From the NCBI GenBank assembly GCA_964595485.1, contig CAZQQN010000012.1, positions 1 through 64,000 on the forward strand: a stretch of 64,000 bases of DNA, in the 5' to 3' direction. The translations under genes and the position numbers were made by a program. Under the pieces are notes generated by a model. The model did not search any database. It was given only the letters and a program-made list of their open reading frames with translations, and was not told the origin of the DNA. The DNA comes from CAZQQN01 sp964595485 (GTDB lineage: Bacteria; Bacteroidota; Bacteroidia; CAILMK01; CAYYUA01). This document shows, piece after piece, positions 34,404-43,658 of the stretch (position 1 is its first letter; each line of letters starts with the position of its first letter).

Positions 34404-37400
34404 ATGAACTATTTTAAGTTATTATCTTTAGGATTAGCCTTTTTTATGGCATTAGGTCAAGCCAAGGCTAAAGAGAATGTTGAAAAAGATGAACGCGGGG
34501 AAAGTCAATCAGATGACAATAACCAGGTACAACAACAACTTAAAGCTGGTTGTGAAGCGGCTAGTGCAGAAATTACCCTGGATATTAATAACGTACGTGC
34601 CAGAATTCTCAACGGCGGTGATATGTGGTGGGATCTGGTTGGTAATGCCCGTTATGAGGTTCCGAAATCTCAAGAGCCACCAAGAACCCATGCCTTGTTT
34701 GCTGGCTCTTTATGGATTGGTGGATTTGACCAGGGCGGTAACCTCCGAGCCGCTGCCATGACTTATCGACAAAGTGGCAGTGATTTTTATCCCGGTCCAC
34801 TTGATACCACTAATGCTTCAGTAAGTTCTGAGGTTTGTAATAACTGGGACAAAATCTGGAAAGTTAACAGAGAAGATATCAAAAAAATCGAAGATGGTAA
34901 TACCAATGATATACCTGACGACATCAAAAACTGGCCATGGCGAGGTGATGTAACCAAAGGCCAATCTCGTTACTTAGCACCGTTTGAGGATGTAAATAAC
35001 AACGGCACTTACGACCCCCAACAAGGTGATTTCCCTGATGTTCCAGGAGATCAGGCTCTATGGTTTGTTTACAATGATAAAGGAAATATTCATTCCGAAA
35101 CCCAAGCCTCTGCTATAGGCCTGGAAGTTCAAACCACGGCTTTTGCTTTTCAGGCTAATGATGAGCGGAATAACATGACCTTTTACAAGCAAAAGATCAT
35201 TAACCGGTCTACCAACCGCTTGGATAGTGTTCATTTTGGTCAATGGGTAGACCCTGATTTAGGTTTTGCCTTTGATGATTTCGTTGGGTGTGATACAGCC
35301 CGTAATTTAGGCTTTTGTTACAATGGTGATAACTTTGATGACGGTGTCAATGGTTATGGCGAAAACCCACCTTCAGTAGGGGTCGACTTTTTCAGAGGAC
35401 CTACCACAAGAGATGGAGAAGTATTAGGCATGGATTATTTTGTGTATTACAATAATGATTTTAGTGTAACGGGTAATCCTGAAGATGCGCAACACTATTA
35501 CAATTACCTTACCGGTACCTGGAAAGATGGCGTTTCAATTACCTTCGGGGATAACGGAAGGGGAGGTTCCCAGCCTTTTGATTACATGTTCCCTGGCAAT
35601 CCGGATAATGATAATCAATGGTCTGAGCAGGCTGAAGGTAATGCTCCTGGTGATCGGCGCTTCTTGCAATCATCTGGCCCTTTCACCCTTATGCCGGGTG
35701 CAGTCAATTTCGTTACGACAGGGGTAGTCTGGTCAAGTGCAAACAGTGGCGGTAATATTGGCTCGCTTGACTTACTCAGAATAGCGGATGATAAAGCTCA
35801 GCAATTGTTTAACAACAACTTTGAACCTGTAAGAGGACCAGAGACCCCAGACCTAAAAGCACAGGAAATGGAAGAAAAAATTATTCTTACCATAGAAAAT
35901 TCAAGGTCAACAGAAGAGTATTTTGGTGAAAGTGTTTCAGCAGAAACCTCGGACACCATCGAATATATCTTCCAAGGTTATAAGTTATACCAATTACGCA
36001 CTGGTGATGTATCAAGCGAACAGTTTAATAACCCTGATGAAGCAAGATTAATCAGACAAGTTGATTTAGAGGACGAGGTAACCAAACTATTTAATAACGA
36101 ATTTAATCCTGATGCAGAAAAACGACAGAGGAGGTTAAAAGTGGAAGGATCCAATAATGGTATCAGGCATTCTTTTGAAATAACAGAGGATGAGTTTGCC
36201 TCAGGTCGGGATAAATTGGTTAATAATCAAGCTTACCACTTTGCCCTTGTTCCCTATGCCTCCTATAACTTCAGGGATTCTATTTCTCGTACTGCTGATA
36301 TTGAGTATATTGAGGCTTCCAGGCCATCAGCGGTTACCGTGTATCCACATAAAACCGAACCGGAATTAGGCGGAGCTATTACCAATGCGCAGTATGGTGA
36401 TCAACCGAGAATTACCAGAGTTGATGGTAAAGGCAATGGCGGGCTTGATCTTGCATTAACACAGGAATCGATTAACAGAATTTTGGAGAACGATTCCATT
36501 GATAATCCAACTTACCAAATAAACAATGGCCCCCTTGATATCTTTATTAATGATCCGCTTAATGTACCGAGCGGTAATTTCAAATTTCAGATGATAGACA
36601 CTGCTAAAGGAGGAACACAAGGTGAAGTGGTAGGTGAAAATGCGGAGTGGAAAATTACTGAGCTTGGTAGTGGTGATGTTGTCAGTGAATCCAATGAAGA
36701 CATTGGTGATGGCAATGAGCAGATTATTTCCGAATTAGGGATGTCTGTTAAACCAGAACAGGTATTGGGTCCTAAACTGGATACGCCAAGGCCTAATATT
36801 GGAAACCTGGGTTTTCAGCGTGCTTCGGTTGAATTCGAAGATGAAAGCGTTACGTGGTTATCTGGTGTCAAAGATGCTGAAGGAAGTAATAGAATTAATC
36901 CCACGAACTGGATAAGGTCTGGTAAGGATAATCCCCAGGACCCGGCTGATTACAGTGAAGATGTACATGATGCTACAATCAGAGGTGGTCTCTACGAACC
37001 GGTAGATCCCAATGAGGTTTATGAAGACCTATTGGCTAATATAGGTCAGGAATTGCCGGATGACGACCCAGCAAGTAGATTAGTTGGTAGTGGTGGTATT
37101 ATTGCTCCTTATGGCTTGGCAGCCCAATCTTTTAGGTCAGAAGATATACCTACCTTCGGCCCAGCTTTACAAACTGGAGGATATGAATTGGGCGGAATTA
37201 ATGCCCTAAATAGCGTTGATTTAGTATTTACCTCGAATAAAGATAATTGGACTGAATGCGTAGTATTGGAAATGAACCCTACCGATCCAAGAAATCGCCC
37301 GGAAGAAGATTATGAGGCTACTAAGTTTAAATTAATTGGAGATGGCCCCTATTATAGGGATCATGCTTCATGGAAAGACCCCAATGCCATCAAAGATGAT

Positions 37401-38300
37401 GGCAGTCCTCAGTATACGGACGATGGTGAAAAGGGTAAATCCTGGTTTCCGGGTTATGCCATTAATATAGAAACCGGCAAAAGATTGAATATCATGTTTG
37501 GTGAAGATTCAAGACTTATAAACGAACGTGGAACTGACATGCTTTGGAACCCAACTTCCAATATTTTCAATCCAGCGGGTACTGGTTTTAGCAGGTATAA
37601 ATTTGGCGGTAAGCACTACATTTATATTATGAGTTCCACGTCAACCAGCAGCGGGGCTGATGTAGCAACTGCGTATGATGGTGGTGAAACTTATCACCGC
37701 GTATTAGAAGATGCTAACGCACAAGAAATGCTCGGAATGTTTGGTTCCGCTATGTGGGTCATGATACCGACTCTTTCCAAGGATTTTGAATTTAATTCCC
37801 TTGAAGAAGGACTTATACCAACAAAAACCAAAATCGAGCTAAGGGTTGATGTTCCATACGAAACTTATGATGCAAAATCAGATGAGAATGATCCGAATGA
37901 TAATTTACCGGAATATACCTTTAATACCGAGGATTTAGCTACGCAAAGCAGTGAAGCTATGGGTAAAACAGCGCTTGATATGGTAAGGGTTGTTCCTAAT
38001 CCCTATTATGCTTACAATGATTATGAAAACAGTCAAATCGATAGCCGGGTAAGGATAACCAACTTACCTCAAAAATGCGAAATTTCGATTTACTCTTTAG
38101 ACGGTAAGTTGATCCGTCAATTCAATAAAGATCAAGATGCTTCAAACCATAAAACTTTCCTTGATTGGGATTTGAATAATTCTGCCGGAGTTCCCGTTGG
38201 TAGTGGGGTTTACTTAATCCATGTCAATGGCTTTGAGCTTGGGCAGAAAACTATTAAATGGTTTGGTATGAGGAGACCCCTTGATTTAGATACATTCTAA
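34404..38300 (+). CDS. Large secreted protein with a T9SS-type C-terminal domain
   Basis: The 1298-residue protein has a signal peptide (1 to about 22, ending QAKAKE). An N-terminal region contains WWDLVGNARYEVPK and ALFAGSLWIGGFDQGG, then TYRQSGSDFYPGPLD. A calcium-binding-type loop, DVNNNGTYDPQQGD, lies near residues 194-207. The last ~105 residues (VRVVPNPYYAYNDYE to the end) contain an FlgD/T9SS-like sorting fold with CEISIYSLDGKLIRQF and GVPVGSGVYLIHVNG. No catalytic motif was recognised. It lies 46 bp after the TonB receptor and 20 bp before the PorV-type gene, suggesting that the three products work together at the surface. Confidence 0.85.
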   Translation: MNYFKLLSLGLAFFMALGQAKAKENVEKDERGESQSDDNNQVQQQLKAGCEAASAEITLDINNVRARILNGGDMWWDLVGNARYEVPKSQEPPRTHALFAGSLWIGGFDQGGNLRAAAMTYRQSGSDFYPGPLDTTNASVSSEVCNNWDKIWKVNREDIKKIEDGNTNDIPDDIKNWPWRGDVTKGQSRYLAPFEDVNNNGTYDPQQGDFPDVPGDQALWFVYNDKGNIHSETQASAIGLEVQTTAFAFQANDERNNMTFYKQKIINRSTNRLDSVHFGQWVDPDLGFAFDDFVGCDTARNLGFCYNGDNFDDGVNGYGENPPSVGVDFFRGPTTRDGEVLGMDYFVYYNNDFSVTGNPEDAQHYYNYLTGTWKDGVSITFGDNGRGGSQPFDYMFPGNPDNDNQWSEQAEGNAPGDRRFLQSSGPFTLMPGAVNFVTTGVVWSSANSGGNIGSLDLLRIADDKAQQLFNNNFEPVRGPETPDLKAQEMEEKIILTIENSRSTEEYFGESVSAETSDTIEYIFQGYKLYQLRTGDVSSEQFNNPDEARLIRQVDLEDEVTKLFNNEFNPDAEKRQRRLKVEGSNNGIRHSFEITEDEFASGRDKLVNNQAYHFALVPYASYNFRDSISRTADIEYIEASRPSAVTVYPHKTEPELGGAITNAQYGDQPRITRVDGKGNGGLDLALTQESINRILENDSIDNPTYQINNGPLDIFINDPLNVPSGNFKFQMIDTAKGGTQGEVVGENAEWKITELGSGDVVSESNEDIGDGNEQIISELGMSVKPEQVLGPKLDTPRPNIGNLGFQRASVEFEDESVTWLSGVKDAEGSNRINPTNWIRSGKDNPQDPADYSEDVHDATIRGGLYEPVDPNEVYEDLLANIGQELPDDDPASRLVGSGGIIAPYGLAAQSFRSEDIPTFGPALQTGGYELGGINALNSVDLVFTSNKDNWTECVVLEMNPTDPRNRPEEDYEATKFKLIGDGPYYRDHASWKDPNAIKDDGSPQYTDDGEKGKSWFPGYAINIETGKRLNIMFGEDSRLINERGTDMLWNPTSNIFNPAGTGFSRYKFGGKHYIYIMSSTSTSSGADVATAYDGGETYHRVLEDANAQEMLGMFGSAMWVMIPTLSKDFEFNSLEEGLIPTKTKIELRVDVPYETYDAKSDENDPNDNLPEYTFNTEDLATQSSEAMGKTALDMVRVVPNPYYAYNDYENSQIDSRVRITNLPQKCEISIYSLDGKLIRQFNKDQDASNHKTFLDWDLNNSAGVPVGSGVYLIHVNGFELGQKTIKWFGMRRPLDLDTF

Positions 38301-38320
38301 AACATCAAAAACTAATTTAG

Positions 38321-39406
38321 ATGAAACGAACATTAAGCATAGCTTTAATTTTTCTCTTGACTTTAGGGATTGTCGCTGTGGAAGCAGGAAACCCGGAACG
38401 AAGAGGCCAAGGAGGGGCCACTGAGTTACTCATAAATCCATGGCCTCGTATTAGCGGCTGGCATGGTGCTAACATGGCTAGTATAAAAGGCGTTGAAGCT
38501 ATTAGAAGTAATGTGGGTGGCTTGGTTTCCACTGATAATTTAGAAATGAATGTAGCTCATTCTAAATACTTGCTGGGTTCTGGGATCACAATGAATGCTT
38601 TTGGGTTCTCCAAAACGCTTGGGGAGCGAAATACCAATGCGATTGGTGTCAGCGTTTCTTCCTTTAACGTTGGTGATATCGAAAAAACCACCGTTCAACA
38701 GCCAGAAGGAGGAATTGGTACTTTCAATCCCAGTGTAGTTAACATTACAACTGCCTATTCTAAGCGGTTTTCTAATGCCATTAAAGGTGGTGCAGCTTTC
38801 AGGGTTATTTCTGAATCGCTGTCTGATGTTAACGCTACCGGTGTAGCAATTGATGCTGGTATTCAGTACTCTACAAACCTTGGAAATGCTGAAAAAAGAA
38901 ATTCCCACTTTGGTGTTGCCCTTAGAAATGTTGGGACACCGATGCAGTTTAGTGGTGATGGCTTATCAAATCGCGCGACAATTCAGGGTAGTAATTATAC
39001 ACAAACTATGCAAGTTCGTTCCTCCTCCTTTGAAATACCCTCTTTATTGTCAATAAGTGTGGCTCAGGATATGTATTTTGGTAAGGAAGATGGCCAAAAG
39101 CTATCGCTGGCAGGCAAGTTTACTTCCAATTCCTTCACCAAAGATCAATACACTTTTGGTTTAGAGTATGGACTTAATGAAATTATTCATTTAAGAGGAG
39201 GCCTCCTTTTCGAAGACGGTATATTCGAGGAAGAAGAAAGCACTACCGTTTATACTGGCCCTTCAGCTGGTTTTTCTGTGGATATTCCTTTTGGTGAGGA
39301 GAAAGAAGATCAGGAATATCGAAGTAGTTTTACCCTTGATTACTCTTACCGAGCTACCACGAATTTTGACGGTGTACATTCTATCGGCGTCAATTTAACG
39401 CTTTGA
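38321..39406 (+). CDS. PorV/PorQ-family outer-membrane barrel
   Basis: The 361-residue protein has a signal peptide (about 1-22, ending VEAG). The N-terminal motif GGATELLINPWPRISGWHGA, followed by GVEAIRSNVGGL, is a variant of the PorV/PorQ signature (usually '...LLI...R..GMGGA' then 'EA...NPAGL'). A FadL-like barrel with a final strand HSIGVNLTL follows. PorV carries T9SS cargo to the cell-surface attachment complex. This paralogue lies directly after a T9SS-type cargo gene, so it may be its dedicated shuttle or anchor (inference). A strong terminator follows. Confidence 0.85.
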   Translation: MKRTLSIALIFLLTLGIVAVEAGNPERRGQGGATELLINPWPRISGWHGANMASIKGVEAIRSNVGGLVSTDNLEMNVAHSKYLLGSGITMNAFGFSKTLGERNTNAIGVSVSSFNVGDIEKTTVQQPEGGIGTFNPSVVNITTAYSKRFSNAIKGGAAFRVISESLSDVNATGVAIDAGIQYSTNLGNAEKRNSHFGVALRNVGTPMQFSGDGLSNRATIQGSNYTQTMQVRSSSFEIPSLLSISVAQDMYFGKEDGQKLSLAGKFTSNSFTKDQYTFGLEYGLNEIIHLRGGLLFEDGIFEEEESTTVYTGPSAGFSVDIPFGEEKEDQEYRSSFTLDYSYRATTNFDGVHSIGVNLTL

Positions 39407-39432
39407 TAAAATCTTAAAATTTATTAACTTGG

Positions 39433-39468
39433 AAACGTTCTGATCATTTAATCAGGACGTTTTTTTTT
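39433..39468 (+). terminator. Intrinsic terminator of the TonB-receptor/T9SS/PorV unit
   Basis: AAACGTTCTGAT (39433-39444) pairs with ATCAGGACGTTT (39451-39462), 11 of 12 pairs with a 6-nt loop, followed by eight or more T. It lies 26 bp after the PorV-type stop codon. Confidence 0.9.
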
Positions 39469-39509
39469 GGTAATCCTCGGTTAAAATTCAAATACTAAAT
39501 TGAACAACG

Positions 39510-39980
39510 ATGTCAGAATATTTCTCCAAAGAAGGTCTTGAAAATTTAAGGCAAGAGCTTGAGCATTTGAAAACTGTTGAAAGACGCCGTGTGTCTGAAG
39601 CTATCTCTGAAGCGGCCTCAAAAGGTGATCTTAGTGAAAATGCCGAATATGAAGCTGCTAAAGAGGAGCAAAAAAAACTAGAATCAAAAATAGGTGAATT
39701 GGAGAAAACCTATAATGAGGCCAAAGTGGTGGATGAGTCGAAATTGGATACTTCCAAGGTGAATGCCTTATCCACTGTAAGGATTAAAAATCACAATACG
39801 GGAAAAGAAATGCGTTATAAGCTGGTTTCTCAAAAAGAAGCCAATATAAAAGAGGGTAAAATTTCCACCGCTTCTCCTATTGGTCAAGCTTTGATGGGTA
39901 AGAAGGTAGGCGACATAGCCGAAGCAGAGGTACCCGCAGGTACCCTCAAACTTGAAATACTTGAAATAACCATTGAATAA
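39510..39980 (+). CDS. greA: Transcription elongation factor GreA
   Basis: GreA rescues backtracked RNA polymerase by stimulating transcript cleavage. The 156-residue protein has the N-terminal coiled coil with EAASKGDLSENAEYEAAKEE at its tip (catalytic acidic residues) and the C-terminal FKBP-like domain (SPIGQALMGKKVGDIAEAEV). It starts 41 bp after the terminator and lies 50 bp before the HIT gene. Confidence 0.97.
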   Translation: MSEYFSKEGLENLRQELEHLKTVERRRVSEAISEAASKGDLSENAEYEAAKEEQKKLESKIGELEKTYNEAKVVDESKLDTSKVNALSTVRIKNHNTGKEMRYKLVSQKEANIKEGKISTASPIGQALMGKKVGDIAEAEVPAGTLKLEILEITIE

Positions 39981-40030
39981 AAACTGGAAACCTAACTGAC
40001 AATCAATTAAAGATTTGATAGAAAGCTATC

Positions 40031-40432
40031 ATGGCAACATTATTTTCGAAAATTATTAAAGGGGAAATACCCTCTTATAAAATCGCAGATAGCGAAGACT
40101 TTTATGCTTTTCTAGATGTAAATCCATTGGCTAAGGGCCATACATTGGTGGTGCCTAAAAAAGAAGTGGACTATTTATTCCATTTGGAAGATGATTTATT
40201 AGGGCGAATGCAAATCTTTGCCAAAAAAGTAGCATTAGCCATTGAACAGGAGGTAAGCTGCGAGCGGATCGGAGTTACTGTTTTAGGTTTAGAGGTGCCC
40301 CACGCTCATATTCATTTAATACCGATTAATAACGAGACTGATATCGATTTCAAAAAGCCACGGGTTAAGCTCACTGAAAACGAAATGAGCGCTATTGCTG
40401 AAAAGATTCAAGAAAAAGTTAAGTTGGATTGA
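40031..40432 (+). CDS. HIT-family (HINT-like) nucleotide hydrolase
   Basis: The 133-residue protein has the opening FSKIIKGEIPSYKI and the histidine triad HAHIHLIP (H91, H93, H95). Family members hydrolyse AMP-linked or ADP-linked substrates. The cellular substrate is unknown. It probably forms a unit with greA. Confidence 0.93.
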   Translation: MATLFSKIIKGEIPSYKIADSEDFYAFLDVNPLAKGHTLVVPKKEVDYLFHLEDDLLGRMQIFAKKVALAIEQEVSCERIGVTVLGLEVPHAHIHLIPINNETDIDFKKPRVKLTENEMSAIAEKIQEKVKLD

Positions 40433-40495
40433 TTGGTTACCTTGCCTAAATTCTTCTTTAACTATTAGGCAGGCTCAGATAGGCCTAAGAAATCA

Positions 40496-41053
40496 TTAAC
40501 GAATTTTATCAGGATTGTCATTAATGAAAGACTGCCAAGAGCTATATTTTTTGGCGTTTCCCTTACCCTGTTCTTGAAATGAATGGCAAACAGCGACAGC
40601 CATGCCGTCTGAGGCATCCAATTGTTCAGGTATCGCATCCAGGCTTAAAAGGGTTTTCAGCATGCCGGCTACTTGTTCTTTTGAGGCATTGCCATTTCCG
40701 GTAATCGATTGCTTGATCTTTCTTGGAGCATATTCGAAAATAGGAATATCTCGGTAAAGACCCGCAGCCATAGCCACCCCCTGTGCTCGGCCAAGCTTCA
40801 GCATAGATTGCACGTTCTTACCGTAAAAAGGCGCCTCTATCGCAAGCTCATCGGGTTTGTACTCTTCAATGAGGTTTAAAGAACGTTCAAATATTTTACG
40901 AAGCTTTACCATGTTATCCTTGTACTTATTCAGGTGAATGATACCGTAATTCTGGGTAGTAAGTGATTTACCATTAAGCTGAATAAGACCGTAGCCCATA
41001 ATGGCAGTACCTGGATCAATGCCCAATATGAATTTTTCTGAATGAGACCCCAT
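40496..41053 (-). CDS. ruvC: Holliday junction resolvase RuvC
   Basis: RuvC cuts Holliday junctions at the end of homologous recombination. The 185-residue RNase H-like protein has D13 in GIDPGTAIMGYG, the second acidic residue in AIEAPFYGKNVQS, and the C-terminal catalytic aspartates in LDASDGMAVAVCH. It is convergent with the HIT gene and has a -7 element 37 bp upstream. Confidence 0.96.
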   Translation of the reverse strand: MGSHSEKFILGIDPGTAIMGYGLIQLNGKSLTTQNYGIIHLNKYKDNMVKLRKIFERSLNLIEEYKPDELAIEAPFYGKNVQSMLKLGRAQGVAMAAGLYRDIPIFEYAPRKIKQSITGNGNASKEQVAGMLKTLLSLDAIPEQLDASDGMAVAVCHSFQEQGKGNAKKYSSWQSFINDNPDKIR

Positions 41054-41089
41054 TGTCTACTACCCTCTGGTTGAAAATTTCTATACTAC

Positions 41090-41097
41090 CAAAATTA
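41090..41097 (-). promoter_or_regulatory. -7 element of ruvC
   Basis: The minus strand reads TAATTTTG, a perfect TAnnTTTG match 37 bp upstream of the ATG. Confidence 0.5.
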
Positions 41098-41235
41098 GCC
41101 ATTTTCAAAGAAAGGTGATGGGGATATTAGCTAATTTGCTTTTATTTTTGAAAATCGATAATGTGAGATTTATGTATTTTTTTAGGTAAACCAGTATTCA
41201 CTTTCTGAACTTTGCATTAAAACCCTTCATAGCCT

Positions 41236-42228
41236 TTGAATTGGTGGAAAAAATACCAGGATAAAATTTTATTGGTCCTCAAATGGCTAATTTTTGGTGT
41301 AACTATTATTTATGTTTACAAGGTAACTTTTCAAAGCCAGGATTTTGATAAACTTATAGGGAGCATTAATAGGTTTGACGTTTACAGCTTGGTGCTATTG
41401 GGTGCCACTTGTTTACTGATGATCGCTAATTGGGGTTTAGAAGCCTTGAAATGGCAAACTTTGCTGAAGTATATTCAGGAGATTCGCTGGTTTACAGCTT
41501 TCAGAGCTGTTATGAGCGGGGTAACAGTTAGTTCCATTATGCCCAACAGGTTAGCTGAGTATTTGGGTCGTATATTTTACATTCCTCCCCAGAAGAGGGT
41601 TAAAACAATCATTGCAACATTAGTTGGTAGTTTTGCCCAAACTTTTATTACCGTTTTAACCGGCTCAGTGGCATTCTTATTTTATTTCCGAAGTGTACAG
41701 CCAGAGAATATCTACATCTTTTATATTTTATTAGCTTTAGTGATCGGCTTGAATGGCATTCTTGTCTTATTGTATTTTAATGTTGCGTTAGTTAACCGTT
41801 TGATACCGACTAAGTCTTACTTGATCCGTTTTAAACAATACCTGAAAATTTTGGCTTATTTTCACTCATATGGGTTGACCAAGGTCTTGGTTTATAGTTT
41901 ATTACGTTATGTCGTATTTCTAACGCAATTCATTCTGCTGTTATATGCTTTTGGAGTCCATTTACGAATTGTAGAGGCTTTAATTAGTATCCCACTTAAT
42001 TTTTTTGCACAAGCAGTCATACCCACCATAGCATTAACTGAATTAGGGGTTAGAGGGGCAACAGCTATTCATTTCATTGGTTATTACACAGGTGCTGAAT
42101 CTAATATTTTATTAGGGTCTTACACGCTTTGGGTTATTAACCTCTTATTACCAGCAGTCTTAGGGGCTATTTTCCTGGTAATACAGAATACAAATAATAA
42201 ACGCCTTAACGCTTCAAGCGAGGAATGA
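41236..42228 (+). CDS. LPG-synthase-TM/UPF0104 family membrane protein
   Basis: The 330-residue integral membrane protein has about eight hydrophobic helices and resembles the flippase-type transmembrane domain of lysylphosphatidylglycerol synthases (UPF0104). The motif MPNRLAEYLGRI and the late segment IALTELGVRGA are typical. No soluble aminoacyl-transferase domain is attached. The start is TTG (NWWKKYQ follows), because a stop codon lies two codons upstream. A weak -7 element, GAACTTTG, is at 41207-41214. It overlaps the next gene by 4 bp. Confidence 0.82.
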   Translation: MNWWKKYQDKILLVLKWLIFGVTIIYVYKVTFQSQDFDKLIGSINRFDVYSLVLLGATCLLMIANWGLEALKWQTLLKYIQEIRWFTAFRAVMSGVTVSSIMPNRLAEYLGRIFYIPPQKRVKTIIATLVGSFAQTFITVLTGSVAFLFYFRSVQPENIYIFYILLALVIGLNGILVLLYFNVALVNRLIPTKSYLIRFKQYLKILAYFHSYGLTKVLVYSLLRYVVFLTQFILLLYAFGVHLRIVEALISIPLNFFAQAVIPTIALTELGVRGATAIHFIGYYTGAESNILLGSYTLWVINLLLPAVLGAIFLVIQNTNNKRLNASSEE

Positions 42229-43376
42229 ATACGCCTATCGTTTCCATAGCACTCCTTTACCTGGTTTTAGTAACCTGGTTCATTATTGGTTGGTATCGAA
42301 TTCCCTATTTCAGAAAAAAGCGCGAAGGCCAAAAAAGTAAAAATGAAACGCCTTTTTTTACAGTGATTATACCAGCACGTAATGAAGCTGAACGGATACA
42401 GGCTTGTTTAGAAGGCATTCTGCGCCAGGATTTAACCAGGGAAAACTTCGAGGTTTTTGTCGTAAATGACCACTCAGATGATGAAACATGCGAGGTTGTG
42501 AAGGCATTTCAACAAAGATATGCCGGGTTCCAGCTGCACCTATTACAGTCGCCAGAAACCCACGAAATTCAATTCGTAGCTTATAAAAAACAAGCAATAC
42601 AACATGGAATAAAATATGCCAATGGTGATTGGATCGTAACCACGGATGCGGATTGTGTACCTTCCTCTGAATGGCTATCAACCCTGAGTGCCTATATCCG
42701 GGAAAATCGACCTGTGATGGTATCAGGACCAGTACAGTTTTCCCCTGTTAATACAGCTTTTAGCGCTATGCAGGCTTTGGAATTCATGGGTTTAATTGCT
42801 ATAGGTGCCGCATCCCTAAAAAACAATGCGCCTAATATGTGTAATGGGGCTAATTTAGCTTACCGAAAAGCTGTTTTCCATGAGGTAAACGGCTTCAGTG
42901 GCTATTACCACCTGGCCTCCGGTGATGATGAGTTTCTCCTCTACAAAGTCTTTCAAAAATATCCGCAACATGTCAAGTTTCTCAAGAACCGGGAAGCCGT
43001 TGTTACCACATCACCGCTATATTCTTTGCATGATTTCCTGCAACAAAGGAAGCGATGGGTTTCAAAGGGCAGGGCTTATAAGCAATGGAGCACTATCCTG
43101 GTAATCTACTTTGTGGGGTTATACCACCTTGGCATAATAGGGAGTTTAGTAGGTTGGTTAGCTGGTGTTAGCCCCGGAATTTGGCCTTTAATCCTTATCG
43201 GGTTTAAGATGGGCATAGAATTCCTATTTTTGTTACCGGTTAGCAAGTTCTTTCAGCAAAGGCGTTTGATGTCATTTTATTTTCCTGCGGGATTGCTTTA
43301 CCCGTTTTACGTAGTATCGATAGCAATTTATGCCAATCTTGGCGGCTATACCTGGAAATCACGTAAAGTTCGATAA
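42225..43376 (+). CDS. Membrane-bound family 2 glycosyltransferase
   Basis: The 383-residue protein has one N-terminal membrane helix, a GT-A domain, and about three C-terminal helices. GT-A motifs are FFTVIIPARNEAERI, VVNDHSDD, the DxD-type TTDADC, ASGDDEF, and QQRKRWVSKG (the Q/RxxRW motif of processive GT2 enzymes). It probably adds sugars to a lipid carrier or polysaccharide at the inner membrane. It starts in the stop codon of the flippase-like gene (ATGA overlap), so translation is coupled. Confidence 0.88.
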   Translation: MNTPIVSIALLYLVLVTWFIIGWYRIPYFRKKREGQKSKNETPFFTVIIPARNEAERIQACLEGILRQDLTRENFEVFVVNDHSDDETCEVVKAFQQRYAGFQLHLLQSPETHEIQFVAYKKQAIQHGIKYANGDWIVTTDADCVPSSEWLSTLSAYIRENRPVMVSGPVQFSPVNTAFSAMQALEFMGLIAIGAASLKNNAPNMCNGANLAYRKAVFHEVNGFSGYYHLASGDDEFLLYKVFQKYPQHVKFLKNREAVVTTSPLYSLHDFLQQRKRWVSKGRAYKQWSTILVIYFVGLYHLGIIGSLVGWLAGVSPGIWPLILIGFKMGIEFLFLLPVSKFFQQRRLMSFYFPAGLLYPFYVVSIAIYANLGGYTWKSRKVR

Positions 43377-43658
43377 ATGGAAATTCGAGAAGTTGAGCAC
43401 GATATCCTGGGTTGTTTAACCTTTTTTGAACCGTTTGATAAAATCATTGAGGAGGTGAACGCAAAACCCAACGTGGTCAGAGATGCCTTACGTAATTTGA
43501 TTGCCAGGAAATATGTGGCTCCGTTCCATTACAATGAAAATAAAGGCCGTTTTGAGCAAGCTTTCCTATACGATAGCGATAACCTGGCAGAGTATTATTT
43601 CAGTGCTACCCAAAAAGGCATTGACCTTTACGGAAAAGGTTCAGTAACCGATGAATGA
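43377..43658 (+). CDS. Small winged-helix-like protein
   Basis: The 93-residue protein starts directly after the glycosyltransferase stop codon (TAA-ATG) and overlaps the permease gene by 8 bp. The sequence ILGCLTFFEPFDKIIEEVN, PNVVRDALRNLIARKYV, then FYFSATQKGIDLYG-like residues near 78-90 resembles a winged helix with a beta wing. It has no membrane segment. The DNA-binding function is inferred only from pattern. Confidence 0.6.
   Translation: MEIREVEHDILGCLTFFEPFDKIIEEVNAKPNVVRDALRNLIARKYVAPFHYNENKGRFEQAFLYDSDNLAEYYFSATQKGIDLYGKGSVTDE

Noticed and set aside
30656..38300. SusCD-type polysaccharide utilisation locus
   Set aside because: The gene after the TonB receptor has no lipobox or SusD pattern, and no glycosidase genes are nearby.
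38540..38908. 122-codon frame antisense to the PorV-type gene
   Set aside because: It is a shadow frame with odd composition and no promoter.
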